From the NCBI RefSeq assembly GCF_010550605.1, contig NZ_JAAGNI010000014.1, positions 1 to 38,199 on the forward strand: a stretch of 38,199 bases of DNA. The letters are read 5' to 3'. This document shows positions 16,809 through 23,974 of this stretch, in pieces. The stretch's first letter is position 1, and every line of letters begins with the position of its first letter. The notes under the pieces are model-generated. The model ran no database searches. It saw only the letters and a list, made by a program, of their open reading frames with translations, and was not told the origin of the DNA. The translations under genes and the position numbers were made by a program. This DNA comes from Streptomyces sp. SID9727. Lineage in GTDB: Bacteria > Actinomycetota > Actinomycetes > Streptomycetales > Streptomycetaceae.

Positions 16809-17771
16809 TCAGCCCTTCACGGCGCCGGTGAGCATGCCCTTCTGGAAGTGCTTCTGGACGAACGGCGACAGCACCGCGACGGGGATCAGTGCGAGGATCA
16901 TCACCGCCATCTGCACGGCGAGACTGTTGATCTGCCCGTTGCTCACGGCCGCGCCCATGGCTCCCGGCGGAACCTGGTGCTGGAGGACCAGCTGACGCAG
17001 GATCATCTGCAACGGGTACTTGTCGCTGTCCTGGATGTAGAGCATCGCGTTGAACCACTGGCTCCAGTAGCCGACCGCGTAGAACAGCGAGATCACGGCG
17101 ATCACGGCCCGCGACAGCGGCATGATGATCTGGATCAGGATGCGCCACTCGCCTGCCCCGTCGATGCGGGCCGCGTCGATGAGTTCGGGCGCGGTGTCCA
17201 TGAAGAAGCCGCGCAGCACCAGCACGTTGAACACGCTGATCGCGCTGGGCAGGATCATGGACCAGTAGCTGTTGCTCAGCCCGATGCCGGTGACCAGCAG
17301 ATACGTGGGGATGAGCCCGGCGCCGAAGAACATGGTCGCCATCAGCGTCATGAGCAGCGGCCGGTGCGCGTACGAGTCGCGGCGGCTGAGCCCGTACGCG
17401 CAGAGGACCGAGACGATCATGCTGACGGCCGTACCGACGACGGTGAGGCCGACGCTGACGGCGGCGGCACGGGTCACCGCGCCCCCGCTCAGCAGCTCCT
17501 TGTACGCGACGAACGTGATGTGCTTCGGCCAGACGACCAGGCCGCCCGCGTCGTTGATGGTCCTGGTGTCGGAGAGGCTGGTCACCAGGACCACCCAGAT
17601 CGGGATGATGATGACCGCGCAGATCGCGACGAGCCCGAAGCCCTTGAAGGCGAGGCCGGCCTTCGTCGGCTCCTCCTCCCACACGGGGCGCGGTTCGATG
17701 CGCAGAGCGCGCTGGAGGCGTGTCTCGGTGCGGGGCGCCGGCTCCGCCCGCTGGTCCAGGAGAGTCGTCAT
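16809..17771 (-). CDS. Sugar ABC importer permease, YtcP/LplC-like
   Basis: A 320-residue inner-membrane permease of the CUT1 (MalG-side) type with about six hydrophobic segments, the first at about 43-66. The cytoplasmic coupling loop has the EAA-type motif ELIDAARIDGAGEWRI (196-211). The last segments and the C-terminal SPFVQKHFQKGMLTGAVKG ending are typical of the LplC/YtcP subfamily. The ATG at 17771 overlaps the stop of the first permease as ATGA, so translation of the two is coupled and equimolar synthesis is expected. An in-frame extension to 18257 lies wholly inside the other permease gene and was rejected. It works with the permease and lipoprotein encoded upstream; no ATPase gene is linked. 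Confidence 0.93.
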   Translation of the reverse strand: MTTLLDQRAEPAPRTETRLQRALRIEPRPVWEEEPTKAGLAFKGFGLVAICAVIIIPIWVVLVTSLSDTRTINDAGGLVVWPKHITFVAYKELLSGGAVTRAAAVSVGLTVVGTAVSMIVSVLCAYGLSRRDSYAHRPLLMTLMATMFFGAGLIPTYLLVTGIGLSNSYWSMILPSAISVFNVLVLRGFFMDTAPELIDAARIDGAGEWRILIQIIMPLSRAVIAVISLFYAVGYWSQWFNAMLYIQDSDKYPLQMILRQLVLQHQVPPGAMGAAVSNGQINSLAVQMAVMILALIPVAVLSPFVQKHFQKGMLTGAVKG

Positions 17772-18844
17772 TTCTTGGAGTACACCCCCTGCTCGCCCAG
17801 CATGTGGGCGACCTTGTTGGCACCCAGCACCATGGCGACGCTGAACAGCCCCTTGAAGATGCCGGCGGCGGCGGCGTAGCCGAAGTCGCCGGTTTTGATG
17901 CCCGTCCACCAGATGTAGGTGTCCAGGATTTCCGAGGCTCCCGCGCCCACCTGGTCGCGCTGGAGCAGGATCTGCTCGAAGTCGAGGTTGAGCGCGCTGC
18001 CCACCCGCAGGACGAGCAGCAGGGCGATGACCGGGCGGAGCGCGGGCAGCGTGACGTGCCACATGCGGCGCCAGCGGCCGGCTCCGTCCACGGCCGCGGC
18101 CTCGTACAGATCGGTGTTGACGGCGGCGAGCGCGGCCAGGAAGACGATGACGCCCCAGCCGGCGTCCTTCCACACGGCCTGCGCGCTGACCAGGAACTTG
18201 AAGAACCCGGGGTCGGTCATCAGGTCGAAGCCCTCGTGACCGTGCTCCCGCAGCCACTGGGCGACCAGCCCGGCGCCGCCGAACATCTGCTGGAAGACGG
18301 TGACGACGAGCACCCAGGAGAAGAAGTGCGGCAGATAGACGACCGCTTGGACCCAGGCCCGGACCCGCGCGCTCATGATCGTGTTGAGCAGCAGCGCGAT
18401 GGCGATCGGGATGGGGAAGAACAGGACCAGCTGGGTCACGAAGATGACCAGCGTGTTCACGAGGACTTCCCAGAAGCGGTAGTCCTCGAAGATCCGGGTG
18501 AAGTTGTCGAACCCGACGAACGGGCTGCCCGTGATGCCCAGGTCGTACACGTCGTAGTCCTGGAAGGCCACGATGTTCCCGAGCAGCGGGATGTAGTTGA
18601 AGACCAGCAGCAGCGCGATGGCCGGCATCGTCATCAGGATCAGCGTGCGGTCCCGCCGCAGCCGCTGCCGCCAGGTGATTCCGCCCTGTTCCTTCCGGGG
18701 CCGGGAGCCGCCCCCGGCCCGCGACCTGCCCGTGCTCCTCGTCCCCTCGCCGTCACCGTCCCCGGTGCCGCTCCCGGCGGCCGGGGCGCTCGCCCCGCCG
18801 GCGGTGCCGCCCGGGTCGGCCGCGACCGTGGCCCGTGCCTTCAC
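17768..18844 (-). CDS. Sugar ABC importer permease, LplB-like
   Basis: A 358-residue membrane permease of the CUT1 LplB/UgpA type. A cytoplasmic head of about 65 residues rich in Gly, Ser, Arg and Ala precedes the first transmembrane segment (about 67-87) and is longer than usual. The family sequence FNYIPLLGNIVAFQDYDVY follows, and the EAA coupling loop YEAAAVDGAGRWRRM is at 247-261. The GTG at 18844 has GGGGAG 6 bases upstream. Its stop overlaps the start of the second permease gene. The upstream lipoprotein gene ends 82 bp before it. The substrate is inferred from neighbours to be beta-glucan-derived oligosaccharides bearing side chains. Confidence 0.92.
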   Translation of the reverse strand: MKARATVAADPGGTAGGASAPAAGSGTGDGDGEGTRSTGRSRAGGGSRPRKEQGGITWRQRLRRDRTLILMTMPAIALLLVFNYIPLLGNIVAFQDYDVYDLGITGSPFVGFDNFTRIFEDYRFWEVLVNTLVIFVTQLVLFFPIPIAIALLLNTIMSARVRAWVQAVVYLPHFFSWVLVVTVFQQMFGGAGLVAQWLREHGHEGFDLMTDPGFFKFLVSAQAVWKDAGWGVIVFLAALAAVNTDLYEAAAVDGAGRWRRMWHVTLPALRPVIALLLVLRVGSALNLDFEQILLQRDQVGAGASEILDTYIWWTGIKTGDFGYAAAAGIFKGLFSVAMVLGANKVAHMLGEQGVYSKK

Positions 18845-18926
18845 CCTGTGCTCCCCATGTCGTGCTCCTGACCCCGGCCGCCGGACTGCGTGTGCCCGGC
18901 GGCCCCTTCGTTCTCGTACGTACGCG

Positions 18927-20600
18927 TCAGTTGCCGGAGCCGTTCTTGTCGAGGATGTCCTGGTACCAGTCGCGCAGCTTGTCGCCGCCGCTCTTCTTCC
19001 AGGTGTTCACCGCGTCCTCGACGTCGCTGACCTTCTTGCGTCCCCGGCGGATGTCCTTCTGGAGGTCGTCGAACGGGGTGTACAGGGAGGCGTAGCGCTG
19101 CGGTTCGACCACCTGCATGCCGAAGAAGAGGGGCTTCTTGATGTTCGGCGCCTGGCGCGCCATCCAGCCGGCGTAGTCCTTGGCCAGCTGCGGCTGGTCC
19201 GGGTAGGCGATGGAGGTGGGCGGGGAGGCCACGAACAGGAAGGTGGAGGGCTGCGCCTCCTCGACACCCTGCGGGGTGTACGTCGGGGACCCGTCCTTGA
19301 TCGTGTAGTGGGTGCCCTTCACGCCGTAGTTGGTGAGCATGAACTCCTCGGTGCCGAACGGCGCGGCCGCGTAGTCGGCGATCGCGAGGAACTCCTCGAT
19401 CTTCTCCTTGGGGAGACTCTTGCTGAGGAAGGTGAAGATGCCCGCCGGGTCGTCCTGCCACAGGGTCGGCTTGCCGCCGTCGGGGCTGAAGAAGTCCAGC
19501 GCCTGCATGTCGAACTTCGGGTTGGCGGTGGCCTGTTCGGTGACCATGCCCTTCCAGCCGCCCGTGCCGTCGTTGTACATGACGACGTGTCCGCTGGTGA
19601 AGCGGATCTTGGAGTCGGCGTCCTTGCCGGCCTCGGCGTCCGGGTGGACGTACCCGCCGTCGTGGAGCTTGCGGGCGAAGGCGAGCGCCTCCCGGTACGC
19701 CTGCGTCTCGATCTTGTGGACCAGCTTGCCGTCCTCCAGCTGCCAGTAGTGCGGCGCGTCCGGGAGCAGCCCGAACACCTTCTGGATGCAGACCCACAGA
19801 TCGTCGAAGGCCCACACCTTCTTCTTGGGGGCGGTGTACTCCTTGCCGAAGGCCAGCAGGTCGTCCGTGCTCGCCGGAACGGCGCCGGAGCCGATCAGGT
19901 CCTTGCGGTAGAAGATCGCGTTCCCGATGATCGGGGTCGGCATGGGCAGGCCGCGCAGCTTGCCGCCGAAGACCGAGTACTGCCAGGCGCCGGTGGGGAT
20001 GTTGGCCAGGTTGGGGTACTTCTTGACGGCGTCACCCGCGAGATACGGGGAGAGGTCGGCGAACTTCGCGGTGATGGCGTTGCGGATCTGCCCCTGCATG
20101 TTCCAGCCGGGGATCGTCATGACGTCCGGGACGTCCGAACCGGCGAGGACCGCGCCGATCTTGTCCTGGTACGTGTTGCCGTCCTGCGGGTCGAAGTCGA
20201 GCGTCGCGCCGACCGCCTTGTTCACGGCCGTGTAGTACGGGTTGTTCTTCTTCGGGACCGTGCCCCAGAGCGGGGTCATGACCCGGAACTTCGAGCCCTT
20301 GCCCGGCACCGACTTGACCGAGACCACCAGCGGGTCGGGGAGCTTGGTGAAGCCGGGGCTCGAACCGTTGACGCCGGGGACATCGGGCTGGACCAGGTTC
20401 AGCGGCACGTAGCTCGGCACGACCTTCTTGAGGGCCTTGCCCGTGGTCGTGCCCTCCTTGCTCCCGGCACCGGAGCCGGAACCGCCGCACGCGGCGAGCA
20501 GCGGCACCCCGCCGGCCACGGCCACGGCCGCCACCGCACCCGTGGCGAGGAAGCTTCTCCGGCTCGGGGACGAGGCGGAGGGGGAGGAATTCGGCGTCAT
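18927..20600 (-). CDS. Extracellular solute-binding lipoprotein, LplA-like
   Basis: A 557-residue substrate-binding lipoprotein, first gene of the minus-strand operon. The N-terminus carries both a twin-arginine-like motif (SRRSFLATG, Arg14-Arg15) and a lipobox LAAC with Cys38, followed by a Gly/Ser linker; Tat export of lipoproteins is common in streptomycetes. The remaining 515 or so residues are of the large LplA class that pairs with LplB/YtcP permeases, longer than the 400-residue MalE class and suited to bulky oligosaccharides. GAAGGG precedes the ATG by about 8 bases. The predicted promoter and operator O3 lie upstream, with a leader of about 210 bases. No MsiK-type ATPase gene is present, so the importer presumably uses the shared one. 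Confidence 0.93.
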   Translation of the reverse strand: MTPNSSPSASSPSRRSFLATGAVAAVAVAGGVPLLAACGGSGSGAGSKEGTTTGKALKKVVPSYVPLNLVQPDVPGVNGSSPGFTKLPDPLVVSVKSVPGKGSKFRVMTPLWGTVPKKNNPYYTAVNKAVGATLDFDPQDGNTYQDKIGAVLAGSDVPDVMTIPGWNMQGQIRNAITAKFADLSPYLAGDAVKKYPNLANIPTGAWQYSVFGGKLRGLPMPTPIIGNAIFYRKDLIGSGAVPASTDDLLAFGKEYTAPKKKVWAFDDLWVCIQKVFGLLPDAPHYWQLEDGKLVHKIETQAYREALAFARKLHDGGYVHPDAEAGKDADSKIRFTSGHVVMYNDGTGGWKGMVTEQATANPKFDMQALDFFSPDGGKPTLWQDDPAGIFTFLSKSLPKEKIEEFLAIADYAAAPFGTEEFMLTNYGVKGTHYTIKDGSPTYTPQGVEEAQPSTFLFVASPPTSIAYPDQPQLAKDYAGWMARQAPNIKKPLFFGMQVVEPQRYASLYTPFDDLQKDIRRGRKKVSDVEDAVNTWKKSGGDKLRDWYQDILDKNGSGN

Positions 20601-20705
20601 TGCGTCAACCCTTCGAGGCGCACCAGGACGACACGCGGCGGGGCGACCGCCGTTCGGTTCCTGTGTCTGAGGTGGAGCGTTACTGGCTGAGCCGGTGTCA
20701 CCGGC

Positions 20706-20729
20706 CCCAGGTGAAGCGGTTCAACTGGG
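20706..20729. promoter_or_regulatory. Imperfect 24-bp palindrome in the binding-protein leader
   Basis: CCCAG-G-TGAA-GCGG-TTCA-A-CTGGG pairs at 9 of 10 positions around a 4-base centre. Its core GTGAAGCGGTTCAA (20711-20724) matches the LacI operator at 10 of 14 bases, so it may be an auxiliary operator, or an RNA hairpin in the leader. Confidence 0.35.
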
Positions 20730-20792
20730 CGGCGGCTGAACGTGTCGCCGTCCCGGGAAATCCAGGGCGCCGGGCGCCCCATCGAAGCGATG

Positions 20793-20806
20793 TCGAAGCG
20801 CTTCGA
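20793..20806. promoter_or_regulatory. LacI-family operator O3
   Basis: Perfect TCGAAGCGCTTCGA. It begins just downstream of the predicted start point (near 20810) of the binding-protein operon, a position from which a repressor would block transcription. Confidence 0.88.
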
Positions 20807-20816
20807 TGTTGCAGCG

Positions 20817-20845
20817 AGGTTAAGTGAAGGGTCTGTGTCGCACAA
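20817..20845 (-). promoter_or_regulatory. Predicted promoter of the importer-GH42-GH95-GH12 operon
   Basis: On the minus strand TTGTGC (20845-20840), a 17-bp spacer and TAACCT (20822-20817). Operator O3 lies immediately downstream. Confidence 0.5.
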
Positions 20846-20934
20846 GACTTCGTTGCCGGAATCCTCCGATGCGTTTCCGAACCGTTTCCCGAGGCGGGGA
20901 GGGAGAACCGGAAGCGCGGGTCCGTCACCGACCC

Positions 20935-20964
20935 TTGACATGCGCGGGGTTGGCCGTCGAGCAT
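20935..20964 (+). promoter_or_regulatory. Predicted promoter of the GH3-GH31 operon
   Basis: A consensus -35 TTGACA (20935-20940) is followed after 18 bp by GAGCAT (20959-20964), a weak -10. Operator O4 begins at the last base of this -10. Confidence 0.5.
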
Positions 20965-20977
20965 CGAAGCGCTTCGA
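20964..20977. promoter_or_regulatory. LacI-family operator O4
   Basis: Perfect TCGAAGCGCTTCGA covering the expected start point of the GH3 operon. Its centre is 171 bp from that of O3. Confidence 0.88.
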
Positions 20978-21057
20978 AAGATCGTCCGAGGCTGCTCAGT
21001 GGCCCGCACGACGCGCCGGCACCGCCATACCTCCCACCTTTGACGAAGGACCCGCAC

Positions 21058-23922
21058 GTGACGGAACAACCGCAGCCCTTCCGCGATCCGCGACTGCCCT
21101 TCGCGGAGCGCGTCGACGACCTGCTCCGGCGGCTGACCCCCGACGAGCGCGTCGCGATGCTGCACCAGTTCGCCCCGGCGGTCGACCGGCTCGGGCTCGC
21201 CGCCTTCCGCACCGGCCAGGAGGCCCTGCACGGCGTCGCCTGGATGGGGCGGGCCACGGTCTTCCCCCAGGCAGTCGGCCTCGGCGCCACCTGGAACGAC
21301 GACCTGGTCCGCCGCATCGGCGCGGCCGTCGGCGACGAGGTCCGCACCAAGCGCGCCCACGACGACCGGGTCGGGCTCAATGTCTGGGCCCCCACCGTCA
21401 ACCTCCTGCGCCACCCGCTGTGGGGGCGCGGCGAGGAGGGGTACAGCGAGGACGCCGGGCTCACCTCCGCCATCGCGGTCGCGTACACCCGGGGCCTGCG
21501 CGGCGACCACCCGCACTACTGGCGGACCGCTCCCGTCCTCAAGCACTGGCTCGCCCACAACAACGAGACCGACCGCGACACCTCGTCCTCCTCGGTCCGC
21601 CCGAGGGTGCTGCGCGAGTACGACCTCAGAGCCTTCCGGGACGCCGTCCGGGCGGGGGCGGTGGCCGGGGTGATGCCCGCGTACAACCTGGTCAACGGCC
21701 GCCCCAACCACGTGTCGCCGCTGCTCTCCCAGCACCTGCGCACCTGGACCGGACAGCCCCTCGCCGTCTGCTCCGACGCCGGAGCACCGAGCAACCTGGT
21801 CGACTCCGAGCACTACTTCGACACCCACGAGGAGGCGACCGCCGCCGCCCTGCGCGCGGGCGTCGACAGCTTCACCGACCACGGCCAGGACCCCTCCGTC
21901 ATGACCGGCCGCATCCAGGGCGCCCTGAAGCGCGGCCTCATCGACGAGCACGACATCGACACCGCCGTCCGCCGCCTGCTCCACATGCGCTTCGCCCTCG
22001 GCGAGTTCGACCCCGACGTCGACCCGTACGCCGACACCGACGCCCTGGACACCGAGGAGCACCGGGCGCTCGCCCTGGAGGCCGCCGAGCAGGCCGTCGT
22101 GCTCCTCAAGAACGACGGGCTGCTGCCGCTCGAACCGGAGGCCGGACGGACCGTCGCCGTCGTCGGGCTCCTCGCGGACGCCTGCAAGCTCGACTGGTAC
22201 AGCGGCACCCTGATCCACCGCTCGACCCCGCTCGACGGACTCCGCGACCGCTTCGGCGCCGACCGCGTGATCCACGCCGAGGGCGCCGACCTGGTCCGGG
22301 TCAAGTGCGCGGACGGCTGGCTGCACATCCCCGAGGCGGACCCGGCCGGGGACGCGGCGCGCGGCGCGGAGGGCGCCCTCGACCCGGCCCTGCTCGCCGG
22401 ACGCACCGACCTCCCGCCGCTGACCTGCACGGACACCCCGTCCGAGCTGGCGCTCGTGGACTGGGGCGGCGGTGTGATCACCCTGCGGGAGCCTGGCGGC
22501 CGCTACCTCTCGGTCGCCGAGGACGGGTATGTACGCGCCTCCGCGGACGAGCCGGGCGGCTGGGTCGTCCAGGAGACCTTCCGGTGGGAGGCGGTGGAAG
22601 GTCATGCCGGCGGTCACCGCCTTCTGCACATCGGAACGGGTGGGTATGTCTCAGTCGCCGCCGACGGCGTAAAGGTTGCCGCCCCGGACGGGGAGAATCC
22701 CGTCGCCCCGGGCACCGTCTTCGAGACCGAGGTGGCCGAGCGCGGTGAGGACGCCGTCGCCCGCGCGGCAGCCGCCGCCGACACCGTGATCGTGGTCGTC
22801 GGCAACGACCCGCACATCAACGGCCGCGAGACCGAGGACCGCGCCACCCTCGACCTGCCCGCCCAGCAGGAGCGCCTCTGGCGCGCCGCGCACGCCGCCA
22901 ACCCGCGTACGGTCCTGGCGGTCACCTCCGCCTACCCGTACGCCCTGACGGACGCCGCCGCCACGCTGCCCGCGCTGCTGTGGACCGCGCACGGCGGCCA
23001 GGCGGCGGGCACCGCGCTCGCCCGCGTGCTCGCCGGCGACGTCTCCCCGGCCGGCCGGCTCCCGCAGACCTGGTACGCCTCCGACGCGGAGCTGCCCGGC
23101 CTCCTGGACTACGACATCATCGGCTCCCGGCAGACCTACCTTTACTACGAGGGCGCCCCGCTCTACCCCTTCGGCCACGGGCTCACCTACAGCGACTTCA
23201 CGTACCGCGACCTGACCGCCGTCCGCGAGGGCGACCTGCTGCACGTCTCGCTGAACGTCACCAACACCGGCACCGTCGCCTCCGACGAGGTCGCCCAGCT
23301 GTACGTACGGGCGGTGGCCCCGTCCGTACCCCGGCCGCTGCGCCAACTCGCCGGGCACCGCAGGCTGCACCTGGCTCCCGGGGCGGCGGAGCGCGTCGCG
23401 TTCACCGTGCCGGTGGAGGAGCTGGGCCACTGGGACGTGGCGCACGGCCGCTGGACCGTCGAGCCCGGCGCCTACGAGATCCAGGCGGGCGCCTCCAGCA
23501 CGGACATCCGGTGCCTCACGGTCGTCACCGTCGACGGCGAACCGGCCGCGCCGCGCCCGGTCCTGGACCGCGGTCTGGAGGCGGCCGACTACGACGAGCA
23601 GCTGGGCACCGCGATCGTGGACCGGGCCAAGACGGACGGCGACGCGGTCACCGCCACCATGGAGCCCAACGAACTCCTGTACCGCCGGTGCGACTTCGGC
23701 GCCGGCACGAGCGGGGTCGAGGTGCTCGCCTCGGGGGAGGGGGCCGTCCTGATCACCGTCGACGGCACCACCGTCACCGTCCCGGTGCCCGCCACGGACG
23801 GACCGTACGACCACCGCACCCTCCACGCCGGCCTGACCGCCTCCGGCGTCGGCGACCTGCGCGTCGCCCTGCGCGGCACCGTCCGGCTGGCCCGGCTCCG
23901 CTTCACCGGGGCCGGCGCGTGA
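21058..23922 (+). CDS. GH3 beta-glucosidase with an inserted beta-trefoil-like domain
   Basis: A 954-residue cytoplasmic GH3 protein (no signal peptide) that would remove beta-linked glucose from trimmed oligosaccharides. The TIM-barrel domain has KHWLAHNNE and the nucleophile Asp240 in VCSDAG. The second domain supplies the probable acid/base Glu591 in NGRETEDR, and a fibronectin-III-like domain follows (about 710-825). Two additions are notable. Residues about 455-555 interrupt the second domain with repeats such as ITLREPGGRYLSVAEDGYV and LLHIGTGGYVSVAADGVKV, resembling a fascin/ricin-type beta-trefoil. A C-terminal extension (about 838-954) resembles a CBM6-like beta-sandwich. The GTG at 21058 has GAAGGA 7 bases before it; an open extension upstream runs through the promoter and was rejected. 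First gene of the plus-strand operon. Confidence 0.9.
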   Translation: MTEQPQPFRDPRLPFAERVDDLLRRLTPDERVAMLHQFAPAVDRLGLAAFRTGQEALHGVAWMGRATVFPQAVGLGATWNDDLVRRIGAAVGDEVRTKRAHDDRVGLNVWAPTVNLLRHPLWGRGEEGYSEDAGLTSAIAVAYTRGLRGDHPHYWRTAPVLKHWLAHNNETDRDTSSSSVRPRVLREYDLRAFRDAVRAGAVAGVMPAYNLVNGRPNHVSPLLSQHLRTWTGQPLAVCSDAGAPSNLVDSEHYFDTHEEATAAALRAGVDSFTDHGQDPSVMTGRIQGALKRGLIDEHDIDTAVRRLLHMRFALGEFDPDVDPYADTDALDTEEHRALALEAAEQAVVLLKNDGLLPLEPEAGRTVAVVGLLADACKLDWYSGTLIHRSTPLDGLRDRFGADRVIHAEGADLVRVKCADGWLHIPEADPAGDAARGAEGALDPALLAGRTDLPPLTCTDTPSELALVDWGGGVITLREPGGRYLSVAEDGYVRASADEPGGWVVQETFRWEAVEGHAGGHRLLHIGTGGYVSVAADGVKVAAPDGENPVAPGTVFETEVAERGEDAVARAAAAADTVIVVVGNDPHINGRETEDRATLDLPAQQERLWRAAHAANPRTVLAVTSAYPYALTDAAATLPALLWTAHGGQAAGTALARVLAGDVSPAGRLPQTWYASDAELPGLLDYDIIGSRQTYLYYEGAPLYPFGHGLTYSDFTYRDLTAVREGDLLHVSLNVTNTGTVASDEVAQLYVRAVAPSVPRPLRQLAGHRRLHLAPGAAERVAFTVPVEELGHWDVAHGRWTVEPGAYEIQAGASSTDIRCLTVVTVDGEPAAPRPVLDRGLEAADYDEQLGTAIVDRAKTDGDAVTATMEPNELLYRRCDFGAGTSGVEVLASGEGAVLITVDGTTVTVPVPATDGPYDHRTLHAGLTASGVGDLRVALRGTVRLARLRFTGAGA

Positions 23923-23974
23923 CGCGCCGCGGCCTCCCCGTCCCCCGTCCCGTTGCCCCCGGCAAGGAGTCCGC

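Larger units (their letters stand above)
20601..21057. other. 457-bp divergent control region of the two glycan operons
   Basis: No gene lies here. It contains two outward-facing promoters, two perfect LacI-type operators, a degenerate copy and a half-site (TCGAAGCG at 20782-20789). The minus-strand transcript would have a leader of about 210 bases and the plus-strand transcript about 90. Confidence 0.8.

Noticed and set aside
20782..20789. TCGAAGCG half-site as a fifth operator
   Set aside because: The second half is absent; it is noted only as part of the control region.
21058..23922. Export signal on the GH3 protein
   Set aside because: The N-terminus MTEQPQPFRDPRLPF has no hydrophobic core.
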